Notes: a model not told the origin generated them from the letters alone. Counted from the first letter of the stretch, positions 50,501-61,605 are shown. The stretch is 64,000 bases of DNA from Allolobophora icterica (GCA_963556255.1 OY744611.1:5188236-5252235), one strand, 5' to 3'. Numbers and translations are program-made.

Positions 50501-51295
50501 TAAACATTTCGGTAGTGGAATGTAAGAACTACCTTTCAGCGGTTTATAAACAACCGTGTTGATTTCTAATTTTTGAACCGCTCTGAGTCTCCAGTTACTA
50601 CCACGCATCTGGAAGGCAGCCATCGACTCAATAATTTTATCTTTCGCGTTGTTATAAATTTCACCTACATCGGTGGAGTCTAGAATCACCTCAGTCTTTG
50701 AAACGAATGGAAAATCTTTAGAATCTACTTCTCCAGTCTTCATGTCAACGCGCTCCATTGTGCAGGTAAGGACAAAGTTGGTCTTTGTCTGACGATTTTT
50801 TAGCAACAAGTCTACCGCCTGTGCTCGAACGGCGTTAAGAAAAGATGTGGCATCGATACCATTAACCCCCTCTACCGTGTATTGTTTCGTGAAGCCCTTG
50901 ATGGCCGAAGCCGTTTGATGAATTTCAAACTTTGGTTTATTAATTATTTTCCTAAAATATGAAGTAATTTTTATTTTCATTACCCCAAAGTTCTCCTTTA
51001 CAATTTTCATTGGTTGCCTAGGTATGTTCCTTTCAATCACCTTAGCACATGTTTTAATCGCTGACATAGTTTTGTCGTATACTTTTCGTGCTGTTGAGGG
51101 TGTTTGTGTTGGGATGGCAATCTGCAAACTGGTATTAGGTGAGATCGGCGCAAAATGTGAGGGAATTAGTGTTTGAGTCTCGTTAGCTTCAAGTTTAGCA
51201 ATCAACTCCGCTTTCCGCAGTCTCGTATATCCAACCAAGCCGCTCTGCTTGGCGATTTTTCTTAATTCGATAACAGTTTTCTTCTTGTATTCCAT
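47526..51295 (-). pseudogene. Protein-primed-type DNA polymerase B, three inactivating lesions
   Basis: Start chosen at ATG 51295, after AATATAAA. An upstream in-frame ATG at 51430 lies inside the terminal repeat. Domains: SAP-like N-terminus (MEYKKKTVIELRKIA), C2H2-like finger (CKRC..H..C, about 400-420), exonuclease I YADFES (about 453-458), an HNH/endonuclease-VII-like zinc region (CHIC..HCHLTGKYRGAAHKLC), exonuclease II NLSGYDSHLF, then polymerase motifs A (LDANNLYGWAM), B (KLMNNSVFGKTCEN) and C (FTDTDSLAYE). Lesions: TGA replacing an expected tryptophan codon at 49055-49057; a one-base loss near 48724-48732 just before motif A; TAA replacing glutamate near 47622 (IYTE*), after which about 32 further codons read on to the stop abutting the protease ATG. 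The full frame would be about 1,257 codons. Inactive as is. Confidence 0.9.
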
Positions 51296-51388
51296 TTTAT
51301 ATTGGGGTTGTATGTCTTTAAGCTGTTTTGAAGAAAATATTTTCATACATTTCTTATACGTGCATGACGGATTAGTCTGTAAGGAGTC

Positions 51389-51543
51389 ATCGGTTGATTT
51401 TATTTGACCCTTATGTCTAGGTTCGTGCATGACGGAGAGTTTTCATCCTACGCTTAAGGTTAGTAACTAATATTGAACCTATTAGGTAAGGATTTGAACC
51501 CTGTACTGGTCAAATGAGCGAGCTACTAACATTCCCCTCTACT
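51389..51543 (-). repeat. Polinton right terminal inverted repeat
   Basis: Complement of 31439-31594, ending CCCCTCTACT. It carries the same GTAGCTC and GGGTTCAAATCC-type blocks (51490-51500 on the minus strand). Confidence 0.9.
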
Positions 51544-51549
51544 GTAATC
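51544..51549. repeat. Right 6-bp target-site duplication GTAATC
   Basis: Identical to 31433-31438. It is followed by nine bases (TGTTGCGTT) and then the broken start of Polinton copy 2. Confidence 0.95.
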
Positions 51550-51760
51550 TGTTGCGTTATTATATCCCACCCATCCATATGCTTTCGTGTTTGTATAGTA
51601 TGTATTATTTTATTATTCTGTTCAGAAGTTCTCTATACTCATTAGTAGTAGAGAACTGAATACACCAGCGCATGTAACCACGACCATCATCATAGCCAAG
51701 TTCACGAAGCTACAACTGCATGCTATATATCACGAAGCCGCTGTAGTTGGAGCTAACTAA

Positions 51761-52203
51761 GCTGGAACTAATTAAATAACAACTCTCAAATGTCTCTCCG
51801 CCACAGTTAGACAATTGACAGTTGTTCAACGCAACGAGACTCCTGATTGCCGCCGGCGTAAAGTCTCTCGTATAATAAGTCCCATTCATAGTCAAGTTCA
51901 CGAAGCTACAACTACATACCACATATCATAGGCTTGATTGTCGTAGTCGTCATCACCATCGTCGTCGTTATCATCATAGTTGTTGTCGGTATTAATAAAC
52001 CATATTATAGTTCAGAGACTCGCGGTCGGCCTCGTAATGTATCCGTCTCGGCTCTCTTTGTGCCGTCGGCTCTAGGAGCCCTAGCGATCGTCATTACAAT
52101 CCGTCTCGGCTAGAACTGATTAAAGAACGATTGAGCTATATAATGAGACGTTAGACCTGCTGACAGCATTAAGTCTATCGCATGATTTGTTCCATTCATA
52201 GTT
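51761..52203. repeat. Two subterminal repeats of copy 2
   Basis: Blocks at 51761-51897 and 52101-52203 correspond to the second and third subterminal repeats of copy 1; the first is lost by truncation. The 71-bp tandem repeat follows at 52449-52568. Confidence 0.7.
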
Positions 52204-52568
52204 TCTCCCATCCATTTGCTTTCGCTCGTATTCAGACTGCGTGTTTGCATAGTCTGCCTTCATGATTCTGTTGAGATGTGAATTCATGTCACGTCTCGGC
52301 TGAATATGTTTTGAAAACGACCCTGTCACGCTTCGTCTGAATTTGTGACAGCATCCCTGGTCACACGTAATTATTATATACTCTAGGTCAGTGTACATTC
52401 ATGATCATAAGTTATCAGAATAAAGAGAACGTTTGTTTAACGCCAACGCTCAGCATCACGAGACGGAACCAACGTAGGAGAAATTATGACGTTAGTCTGG
52501 TAGGAAGTTTCTAAAGTTACTCAGCATCACGCGACGGAAGCACCGTAGGAGGAATTATGACGTTAGTC

Positions 52569-55500
52569 CATCGATATCTATATTTAGACCTGGATTGCGC
52601 TAAGGGGGCTGAGAAATGAGGTCAGCGACCTACCATCTTGCTCCTCTGAGTGTTGTCGAATGTTGACTGAAGATGCCTTGTTGCGCGGCTATAAACTGTT
52701 CTAATCAGCAGTTTAAAGGAGCACCACAGTCGTTTCATGTGTGAGTATGCCTATTTACTGATTATTTTAGTACTGAGTGAGCGGAGTTCTGATGAAAATG
52801 TAAATAAATTCAAGTTAATACGGACTTCAATCACGCGAAATACCCATAGGCCTATCGCTAACACGGGTTTGCGGCTAATTCCCGAAACAGAACTTCGCCG
52901 GAAAGCTATTTTTACCCTATTCAGGATATTGGCCGGCTAATCCATAGTAGTTTTCAGTATTCGAACAAATGGCAGACAATTGTTTTCAGGAATTCAAACA
53001 ATTTTGCTTATCCACCACTTTCGGGAATCGGGGATTCGGGAAGACCCCACTTACACGTCCCAAACATCATCCCAAACCATTGCATCATGCACCTTTAAAG
53101 TTGCAAGTTTCGCATCTTAATCACAATTCCTCACCCAAAATTCTTATATAGATGTATAATAAATATTTGCAATTTGTACTAACGCATATCTACTAATTGA
53201 AATTTGTGAATATGCTGAGTATATCAACAGATTTCCACATTCCCAGCCGGAACTGCTGAAACAGTGGGTGAACAATATGCATCGAGAAAGTTTTGCACCA
53301 TCAAAGAAATCGGTCGTTTGCTCTGATCACTTTCAGCCAAGCTGCTTTGATCGAACTGGACAGACAGTCAGACTTCATCCTGGATCTGTGCCAACCATCT
53401 TTACCTTATCTGATCACCTTGTTAAGGTTTCTTTCCATACTGATTTTTCCTGCAACAACTTTTTACTTCATACCCATCTGTCAGCTATTATTTATTTAAA
53501 CTGGTGAACTGAGGATAATTTAATTAATTAATTAAAAAGTGACTGCAGCAAGTTGAGGCCACCATGAATAGACAGATGTCAGAATTGTGCACACCGTTAG
53601 TTAATATATTTATTGTTTTGTAAAGCTGTTGTTGATTTATGCTGCTATTATGAAATATAGACAATTATAAACATGGTAACATCGTTTTAGACCATGATAG
53701 TAGTTTGTATAAGTCAGCAAAGCACAGGACACCACTTAGACATCCCTTGATCCAAGTCCAGAGCCAGTCAAATATGTCAAATATGTACTTTTACAAGGAA
53801 CATTGGATTTATATAGTGCATAAATTCAGTCCCAGCCCATACCTGGCACCTGACGTGTTTACAGAGATGTGTCAAAAGCACAAGCACATTCATTTCATTT
53901 TTTTGGTAACCATCCAGAGAAAAACGCAAGGATACAATAATACATAGCACAATAGTATGTTCTGGGTTAGGGCTACCTCTGAACAGCCTATCAACCACAT
54001 GTATGTTTTCCATTATCAGCTGTATTCTTGATTTTATGTTGCTTGTTGCTGTGTTAGGTTGTGAAGTCTCGGAAACCCCCGAAAGAGCGATTGCAGCAAG
54101 TTGAGGCTGCCATGAATACACAGATGTCAGAACCGTGTGCACCGTTAACATCACCTACAGTTGTACTGCCTGAGAAGGATCACTCCTATTCGATAAAAGA
54201 TAGTCCAAGATCTCTGAAAAGGAAAATGGATGTTGTTGTTGATCGTGCTGTTGCAGTACAGAAGCGCTTAAAGTGCAGCAATGCCAAAGTTCAACGTCTC
54301 AGGCGCAGAGTCAAGTCGCTGTCAGAAATTGTGTCAGAATTGAGGAAGAATGACATGATCTCTTCTGGTTGTGAGAAATTACTTGAAAGCACTTTCACTG
54401 GAGTATCTCAGCTACTAATGAAACGGATCATGAATCAGAAGTCTGCTAGACCAACACGTTCATCCTATCCCGATGGTCTTAGATCTTTTGCATTGACACT
54501 AGCCTTCTACTCTCTGAAGGCATACAATTATGTGCGCCGTACATTTCACCTTGCACTCCCTCATCCAGCAACTCTTCGTCAATGGTACCAAGGGGTAAAT
54601 GGTACCCCCACTTTTTAGACCAAAGTTACGCCCATGAGTTTAGTAAATATACATCAAAACAGAAATTATTGTGTATATTTTATATGTAGCTTCATGGGCT
54701 AGAGAACTGGGTGTCTGTCTTGCAAAAGGTCCAGGAGGCAGGAGAGAGGTTGTTGCAGGAGGTAAGTAAGGTCTGAAAGGGGAATGACAAAGTGTCCTTG
54801 GCTCTGACGGTGATCTCGACTATGATGGGCTGTAGAGTAGTTAGGATGCGTGTAGCTGGAGCGTCTGATATAGGAGTCCAAAGTTGCCAAATGACTTGTC
54901 ACTGCCGTGATGTGATGTAATGGTAGGTGGTGGTGGTCATACCAGTCATCATTGCGCGGGAATGAGGAGGTGTAGGTCGTCGTCTGAGGTGGTGCTGACG
55001 GTCTGGAAGGATACGAAGTATTCGGCCTGGTCTGTGTCCTAGGGCAGGGAGAAAGACTTTTCTCCAGTGGCGCCATCTGTGGGGAGGGTGAAGTCAGACC
55101 CTTCGGAGGGAGGTGGATTATGTGCCTTTAAGAGATATCCCGAAGCAAACGAGGCATTATTTTAAATCATTCCATATATTACGTACGCAAAAATTCAGGA
55201 AAATTGGACTCTCCCTGTTCGCACACGTATTTTTTTCTACCACCCCACCTGGGTACGTACGGTTGACGCACCCCCCCCCCACCAAGACAGCTGCAGAATG
55301 TGTCAGTACCACAGGTCCAGGCTGCAGCGACTGTCTGCACTTTAGGCCAGATTGAAGGATGAGTAATCCATGGACTCACTGCTGAGTTGTGTGATAGTTT
55401 AGTAATAGCGTTCAGAGGTAAGGTGGCATACAAATGACACCTCTCCCACAATCCTACTTCCTCTGGTAGTACCGGATAGCTGGAAAGACTGAACTATAGC

Positions 55501-56046
55501 TCATTTGAAGGCCAATCAACTCGAAGGCCCCGTTTCCTATGCGTACGTACATTATCAGTAGACCCCAACCCCTCCCCCCATTCGCAAGCGTACGCAACAC
55601 ATGCATTTCGGTTACCCCCCTCTCCCTCCATGCGTACGTAATATATGGACATAACCCCGCATAATGCGTACGTACATTTTCCGCTGACCCCACGCTTGCA
55701 TACCTGACCCCTCTACCTCTATGCGTTATGCTGTGCGTAGGCTACGTACTATATGGACGCCCCTTGGTCCTTTACTAAAGAATTGTTGCTAAACAACACA
55801 TACTAATTTGTACTAGTCGTAGTAAGACGACTGAACATCAATTAACGGTTGCTTAGCTTGCATTGAATTTGAATGTGGAAATGCTCTTTACTTGAAGGTC
55901 TTAGTCGAAACTTTATTACAGGTATGAAACGCACAGCTAATAGAATAAGAGTAGGAAGATGGCGGAAAGGCCTGTTCGCCGACCGCGCCGATTCGTGCAG
56001 AACGAATAGGCTAAGCTCAATCCAGGTCTAAATATAGATATCGATG
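52569..56046 (+). mobile_element. Nested P-superfamily element in copy 2
   Basis: Same element at the same site as in copy 1, with CGTTAGTC at 52561-52568 and 56047-56054. Shared insertion shows that it entered the Polinton before the two copies separated. Confidence 0.92.
52673..54618 (+). CDS. Truncated THAP-domain transposase, copy 2
   Basis: Exons 52673-52740, 53231-53426 and 54058-54618, with the same splice sites and the same stop within the dispersed repeat fragment as copy 1. The predicted 274-residue protein is identical: THAP finger, basic coiled-coil-like part, start of the transposase domain, no RNase H-like domain. Confidence 0.75.
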
Positions 56047-56158
56047 CGTTAGTCTGGTAGGAAATTTCTAAAAGTATTCATCATCATAAGTAGTAGTAAA
56101 TTGAGGCATCTAGCACAACCACGTTCATGATGGAACACAATTGGAAATCCGAATCATC

Positions 56159-56855
56159 TTATTCTTGTGTGTGGAAAAGACGTCTTTGTCTAGAGAATCG
56201 ATCGATGACTATGACGTCGTTTACTTTTACCTGAATAGAGGGCTTAGCTCCGATATATATATTATCGATTCGAATATCGCAAACGACTTTATAACGCGTA
56301 TTTATGAGAGTTTCAGGATCGATCGGTTCATCGTCTAATTCGTAAAATCCTGTAATTATCTTAGGCGGGACATCTGGATTTCTTGATTTTTCATAGGCAG
56401 TTAAAAGTCTCGGATATAGAGTAGGGGGTATATCGGGAAGGATTTTACCTTTATCTTTCTTTCTGTAAAAAATATCCATTTGATCAACATCCGCATCCAT
56501 TTTGTATTTATTAACCGCGTCTTTCACAGCGGATTTTTTAAGATGTTCTTTTACTAGTTTTAGACACGATTCGAAAATTTCAATCGTCTTCGCTTCGTCT
56601 TCGTTCCCACCTACCATTCTATCGTACATGGTTAATGGTAAAGAATACGAGTCTAAGAGACCCGTTTGTGAAGATTTATTTTCTTGAATCCCATAGGAAT
56701 ACAGGAGTTTTTATAGATATTTTATCGATTGTCCCGTCTTCGTATTTGTACTTTAGAAATATGCGTTGAAATTTAATTTCAGCTGGAGTAGTCATTTTTG
56801 TAACGTCTTCGAAAATAACATTATTAATATCAAAGTTTTTCCATGTGATTGCCAT
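56159..56855 (-). pseudogene. YGIQENK-motif protein, frameshifted, copy 2
   Basis: Start ATG 56853-56855. The first frame ends at 56676 and the rest continues in another frame to 56159. The frameshift is identical to that of copy 1, so it pre-dates the duplication or is not a sequencing error of one copy. Confidence 0.7.
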
Positions 56856-56920
56856 AGTATCTCTTTTTATTATACGAATATTATTTCCTTAAATCGTAAT
56901 AACATTTCTGAATAATCGTT

Positions 56921-57883
56921 TCACAACGACATCAAGTTATCGTTATCTACCCACGAATTAAAAGACTCATCATAACCGAGCCATTTAACGAGAGATTTCT
57001 TTCCGCGTCTTCTGATGATCTTTTCGATCCTAAATATTTCTTGGGTAGTCTTCTGTAGCTCTTGTTCATAGAATGAGCCTTGGATTTCCTCATCGTTAGA
57101 ATCAGTAATCTTATAAGATGGTGGATCCGTGTATTGAACCCGAGATACTACAAAAGTCTCCTCCGTCCATCTAGGGAGATATCCTTTAGTAAAGATATTC
57201 CTCTTTTTAGTTATTCTGACTTTATCTCCAATCGAGAATCTAGGCGTGATAGGCTGTGAGACCTCTTCACCGTACAAGTTCATCCATACAGTCTTTTCAT
57301 TCGCTTTCATACTAGCCTTAGCGGGTGTCATTTTAATGGAAGAATGTCTCGTATTGTTGTAATTACTAACCATTTCGTCTAATATATCGATATATCTTCT
57401 CGTCGAATTAGCTGTAAAGTACTTAAACATTTTATCTTTCATCGTCCTGTTCCATCTCTCGACTACGCAAGATTTTTCTTCATTCTCTGTGGAGTAAAGC
57501 TCGAGCAAATTCTTTACGTCTTTATTATAAAATTCTTTCCCCTTATCAACCCATAATTTAACAGGCTTTCGACCGCTCCCGAGTATCTTCATGAAGCCGC
57601 TAGCCGTAGATTTCCCACTCTTATCATTCAATGGCACGATCCAGCCGTACTTGGAAAAAACGTCTATAACGGTTAATAGGTATTTCACACCACCGTTATC
57701 TTTAGCGAAAGCCTGCGTATCGACTAAATCGGCAGCCCATGTCTCGTCTATCCCGCTAACGTACACTTTTCTCTTTCTAAAATGCCTTACTACTGGTTTA
57801 TGTAATTCATCCGCGAGCTCGTCGGTCCATTTCGGATCGGGTTGTAATTTTATGCTTTTTTTAAACCTAACCCGAGACTTACT
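56921..57883 (-). CDS. Integrase with chromodomain, copy 2
   Basis: Same as copy 1: DDE residues in AADLVD, LWVDKG and VVERWN, shortened D-E spacing, chromodomain end, no ATG, -1 overlap with the PLA2-like gene. Confidence 0.88.
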   Translation of the reverse strand, partial: SKSRVRFKKSIKLQPDPKWTDELADELHKPVVRHFRKRKVYVSGIDETWAADLVDTQAFAKDNGGVKYLLTVIDVFSKYGWIVPLNDKSGKSTASGFMKILGSGRKPVKLWVDKGKEFYNKDVKNLLELYSTENEEKSCVVERWNRTMKDKMFKYFTANSTRRYIDILDEMVSNYNNTRHSSIKMTPAKASMKANEKTVWMNLYGEEVSQPITPRFSIGDKVRITKKRNIFTKGYLPRWTEETFVVSRVQYTDPPSYKITDSNDEEIQGSFYEQELQKTTQEIFRIEKIIRRRGKKSLVKWLGYDESFNSWVDNDNLMSL

Positions 57884-58371
57884 TTAGTAGATAATACAGG
57901 CTTGACTATGGCCCTCTCTATACGTTCCCGCAGGCTAGGAGTATGAATATTATTCAAATCATTAATCATCGCTCTATCGGCAACATTCCTAGAAACCGTA
58001 TCAGTGTGTCGATCGTAAGCCAAGTCGTGGTAATAAGCCGCGTTATCTACTCTGTTGATTGGGGTACTCCAATCTTTAGGAGTGCCATCGGGATTCAGTC
58101 TCAAATCCAACCTAGTCCCAGGCCCCGTAAACTGATGACCTGGTAAATGCATCTCACCAGGATATTTAGCCCAAGGTAATTTCACGTTTCTAGTAACCGA
58201 ATTCAACGAACCGACTACATCTCCACCTTTCGCAGCGGCTCCTTTCACGAATTGAGTTTTTGTTTTCCCGCATATAACGCACACGCCTCTTAGCATGGGT
58301 CTCCCATTCTTAGTCACGACGTCTTGTATATCTTTAGTTTCGGTCTGTCTTTTACACTTTACGCAATACAT
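57850..58371 (-). CDS. Zinc-ribbon / PLA2-like protein, copy 2
   Basis: 173 residues, identical to copy 1, with CVKC, CVIC, GPG and HDLAY motifs. The T TTA AAA heptamer is at 57859-57865. Confidence 0.85.
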   Translation of the reverse strand: MYCVKCKRQTETKDIQDVVTKNGRPMLRGVCVICGKTKTQFVKGAAAKGGDVVGSLNSVTRNVKLPWAKYPGEMHLPGHQFTGPGTRLDLRLNPDGTPKDWSTPINRVDNAAYYHDLAYDRHTDTVSRNVADRAMINDLNNIHTPSLRERIERAIVKPVLSTKVSLGLGLKKA

Positions 58372-58406
58372 TATCGATTTTAATATAGAACTTTTATATA
58401 TTTAAA

Positions 58407-59195
58407 ATGGAAGTGACAGACTTAACGTGGAACGATTTACAGTCGAAAAGATTTAATAACAACCTATTACCTAAAAGTATAAGAGGTGTAATAGTAGGAA
58501 AATCGGGTTGCGGTAAGACGACGTTATTGTTAAACTTACTTTTGAGGCCCGGATGGCTCGACTATGACAACTTACAAGTATTCGGTAAATCTCTATTTCA
58601 ACCGGAGTATAAAATTCTTAAGAAAGCGTTCGAAGAAAAATTACCGAAAGAAGATATCATCGGACTGTTTAACATTCGAGACGAGATAATGGGGTCTAAT
58701 ACTTCTCCGGCGTGCGTTGTTGAAGAGATAGCGAAAAATGGAAGTGACAAGTCGGATATCGAATGCAGCTTTTACGAATCCGCGAACGATGTACCGGATC
58801 CGAGAGAGTTGAGCCGTGAAAAGAACAACTTGATGATTTTTGACGATTTACAGTTAGAAAAGCAGAACAAATGCGAAACGTATTATATCAGAGGCAGGCA
58901 TAGTAACGTGGATTCTTTGTACCTCGCGCAAAATTATTTTAAATTGCCTAGACAGACTATCAGAGAGAATGCAAACTTTATTTGCTTATTTCCCCAAGAC
59001 ATGAAGAATGTTTCTCATATCTATAGCGACCATGTAAGTACAGACATGCCTAAAGAGGAATTCGTAACCCTATGCGAGGAGACGTGGAAACAACCGCATC
59101 AATTCGTAGTGATCGACTTAACGAGTAAAAAGAGCAGTGGTAAATACCGTCGCGGATTGGATGAATTTTACATTCCAAATTCTGAATTAAAATAA
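58407..59195 (+). CDS. Packaging ATPase, copy 2
   Basis: 262 residues, identical to copy 1 (Walker A GKSGCGKTT, Walker B LMIFDD). It diverges from the PLA2-like gene across the same 35-bp AT-rich gap. Confidence 0.92.
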   Translation: MEVTDLTWNDLQSKRFNNNLLPKSIRGVIVGKSGCGKTTLLLNLLLRPGWLDYDNLQVFGKSLFQPEYKILKKAFEEKLPKEDIIGLFNIRDEIMGSNTSPACVVEEIAKNGSDKSDIECSFYESANDVPDPRELSREKNNLMIFDDLQLEKQNKCETYYIRGRHSNVDSLYLAQNYFKLPRQTIRENANFICLFPQDMKNVSHIYSDHVSTDMPKEEFVTLCEETWKQPHQFVVIDLTSKKSSGKYRRGLDEFYIPNSELK

Positions 59196-59213
59196 TATAA
59201 TATACTAGTAAAA

Positions 59214-60014
59214 ATGGAAGGCCTTCTCGTGAAGATAGTGACGAACACAGCACAGACTGCGAGTAACACGGAACCGAAATCATCGTTTTTCATTTTGGTG
59301 GACAACGAAAAGACAAGAACCGCACGAATTATAACGAAAAACAATCCCATAATCGAACTAGACAAAACCAAAAAGTATGAAATGGCTCTAGTCGATCTGT
59401 ATACTTACTACGTGTTCCCGAATATAGACGCGACCAACGACAACTTCAGGTATTCGCCGGACAATGGTGCGACGTGGTTTGACGTAGATATTCCGGAAGG
59501 GTCCTACGAACTCGAGGATATAAACGACTATGTGAAGAAAATCATGAAAGAGAACGGCCATTACGATGTGGGAAACGAAGAATATCGTATTACGTTAGAA
59601 CTGAACACCAATACGTTGAAGGCGGTGCTAAATATTGCGCCTAATTATAGGGTTGATTTCACACCAGCCAACTCGATCAGAACGGTCCTTGGTTTCGGTC
59701 CTGGGATATATACGGAGGGCTATATCGAATCGGAAAACATCGTGAACATAATGAACGTAGACAGTTTTAGAGTAACTAGCGATATAATCGGGGGTTCGTA
59801 CTCGAATGGATCAACGACGAACGTCATATATTCGTTTTTTCCTAGCGTTGGACCGGGTTATAAGGTCATCCAAGTCCCGGCTAATTTAATTTATCTTCCC
59901 GTTACGACGCATAAGATTTCATCGATGGAAACGAGACTTACCGACCAAAACGGAAAACTAATTAACATTAGAGGGGAAGCGATGTCGATTAGGTTTCATA
60001 TTAGAGAAGTGTGA
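59214..60014 (+). CDS. Penton-like minor capsid protein, copy 2
   Basis: 266 residues, identical to copy 1; intact. The downstream gap to the GSGLYMKT gene is 34 bp. Confidence 0.85.
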   Translation: MEGLLVKIVTNTAQTASNTEPKSSFFILVDNEKTRTARIITKNNPIIELDKTKKYEMALVDLYTYYVFPNIDATNDNFRYSPDNGATWFDVDIPEGSYELEDINDYVKKIMKENGHYDVGNEEYRITLELNTNTLKAVLNIAPNYRVDFTPANSIRTVLGFGPGIYTEGYIESENIVNIMNVDSFRVTSDIIGGSYSNGSTTNVIYSFFPSVGPGYKVIQVPANLIYLPVTTHKISSMETRLTDQNGKLINIRGEAMSIRFHIREV

Positions 60015-60048
60015 AGATTATTAAAACTTTATCTTAGTTATATATAAA

Positions 60049-60675
60049 ATGACTCAGTACACGAACGTACGCGTTAATATTTCGGACGGGCAAAAAATCA
60101 AGATTAAACGAGCGCTCGAAGCGGGAAGCGATAGCATTAGTATTAGACTATCTCACGATGATCTAGAGGGAGACCACGTTTTAGCTCTTGCGAAAGCGCA
60201 ATTTAACAAAACCGCGAAAGCTTGCCAAGACGGAAAGGGCGTGACGATCAAAATGAGTAAAACGCAGTTAGTTCACAACGCGAAAGTTGAAGGAGGATTC
60301 ATCGGAGCTATTCTACCATTTCTAGCTACGGCGGGGAAATTCCTTCTTTCCAAAGCGCTACCTAGTCTCGCGATGGGAGCTCTAGGCGGTCTGGGTTCCG
60401 CGGCTACTTCGAAAATTATCGATAAAGTAAGCGGCTCGGGAGTAGTGTACGTTAATAGAGACGGCCTGGCTTGTAAAGTAAGACCGGACGGAAATGGGCT
60501 GTATCTGTCTCCGTGGTCGAAAGGGAGTTCGGTGGGATCGGGATTGTATATGAAAACGGGTAGCGGGTTGTATATGAAAACAGGTAGCGGGTTGTATATG
60601 AAAACAGGTAGCGGGTTTTTACTAGGACCTAATTCACCTTTCCAAAATATTCCGATTCTCGGTATGTTGCTTTAA
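60049..60675 (+). CDS. GSGLYMKT-repeat small virion-type protein, copy 2
   Basis: 208 residues with the hydrophobic segment and three GSGLYMKT units; identical to copy 1. Confidence 0.7.
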   Translation: MTQYTNVRVNISDGQKIKIKRALEAGSDSISIRLSHDDLEGDHVLALAKAQFNKTAKACQDGKGVTIKMSKTQLVHNAKVEGGFIGAILPFLATAGKFLLSKALPSLAMGALGGLGSAATSKIIDKVSGSGVVYVNRDGLACKVRPDGNGLYLSPWSKGSSVGSGLYMKTGSGLYMKTGSGLYMKTGSGFLLGPNSPFQNIPILGMLL

Positions 60676-60695
60676 AAAATCCTTGTATAAATAAA

Positions 60696-61141
60696 ATGTC
60701 AGGATTCAACAGACCTATCCATAAATTTATAACGAGACCCACTCGTCAGATCGAAGTTAGAACCCAACCGAAAGAGGTGCGTTGGACGTTGAAGCGAGTG
60801 ACGCATACACCCTTTCTAGCTACGGCGGGGAAATTTCTTCTTGGTAACGTACTGGTTTAGCACAAGGCGCTTTAAGCGGATTAGGTTCCGCGGCTACTTC
60901 GAAACTTGTAGATAAAATAAGCGGCTCGGGAGTAGTGTACGTTAATAAAGGCGGCCTGGCTTGTAAAGTAATACCGGAGGGAAATGGGTTGTATCTATCG
61001 CCGTGGTCGAAAGGCAGTTCGGTGGGAACGGGATTGTATATGAAAACGGGTAGCGGGTTGTATATGAAAACGGGTAGCGGACTTCTATTCGGCCCTAATT
61101 CACCTTTCCGAGATATTCCGATTCTCGGTATGTTGCTTTAA
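60696..61141 (+). pseudogene. Chimeric duplicate (truncated gene starts and ends), copy 2
   Basis: 60696-60812 copies the start of the 61164 gene. 60813-61141 copies the C-terminal half of the GSGLYMKT gene with an internal stop. Same structure as 41108-41553. Confidence 0.85.
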
Positions 61142-61163
61142 AAATAATCCTCGTATAAATAAA

Positions 61164-61577
61164 ATGTCGGGATTCAACAGGCCTATCCATAAATTTATAA
61201 CGAAACCCACTCGTCGGGTCGAAGTTAGAACCCAACCGAAAGAGGTGCGTTGGACGTTGAAACGAGTGACTCATACACCCTGCAGACAACTGGGTGGACT
61301 AAGATGGGAGATTTTTACGCAACAACTGATAACGATTCAACCTAGAGAAACAGCTACAGTAGCGTTAGGACTAGGCGTTCAAATGACAAAAGGGTCGTGT
61401 CCAGTTTCGCTTAGACAGGAAATCGAGGCGAGCGGCTGCAGTCTACGAGATGGAGTCGTTACCGGACGAGTAGAAGACATCGAAATTACTATTCAAAACG
61501 ACTCAGATTCCGTAGTTAGTATAATCGAAGGCGATTCGTTATGTTTCGTTAATTACCGAAAATATATCGCAGCTTAA
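61164..61577 (+). CDS. dUTPase-fold-like protein, copy 2
   Basis: 137 residues, identical to copy 1; same promoter-like CGTATAAATAAAATG start context. Confidence 0.65.
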   Translation: MSGFNRPIHKFITKPTRRVEVRTQPKEVRWTLKRVTHTPCRQLGGLRWEIFTQQLITIQPRETATVALGLGVQMTKGSCPVSLRQEIEASGCSLRDGVVTGRVEDIEITIQNDSDSVVSIIEGDSLCFVNYRKYIAA

Positions 61578-61605
61578 AAATAATATCCTAAAATTATAAA
61601 AAAGA

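Larger units (their letters stand above)
31439..51543. mobile_element. Polinton/Maverick virus-like transposon, copy 1, both ends present (20,105 bp)
   Basis: It is bounded by AG...CT termini, terminal inverted repeats of about 155 bp and 6-bp TSDs. It encodes the full Polinton gene complement: DNA polymerase B, chromodomain integrase, adenain-type protease, packaging ATPase, penton and double-jelly-roll major capsid proteins, plus accessory genes. Gene order: minus-strand block (36.5-38.8 kb), divergent plus-strand block (38.8-45.9 kb), convergent minus-strand block (46.0-51.3 kb). About 5 kb at the left end is non-coding apart from a nested P-like element. The genes are visibly richer in CG dinucleotides than the flanks. 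Lesions in the polymerase and other genes mean this copy cannot work alone. Confidence 0.95.

Noticed and set aside
51295..51430. Polymerase start at 51430 within the terminal repeat
   Set aside because: The first 45 codons lie mostly in the repeat region and have no domain; ATG 51295 follows AATATAAA and begins the SAP-like domain.
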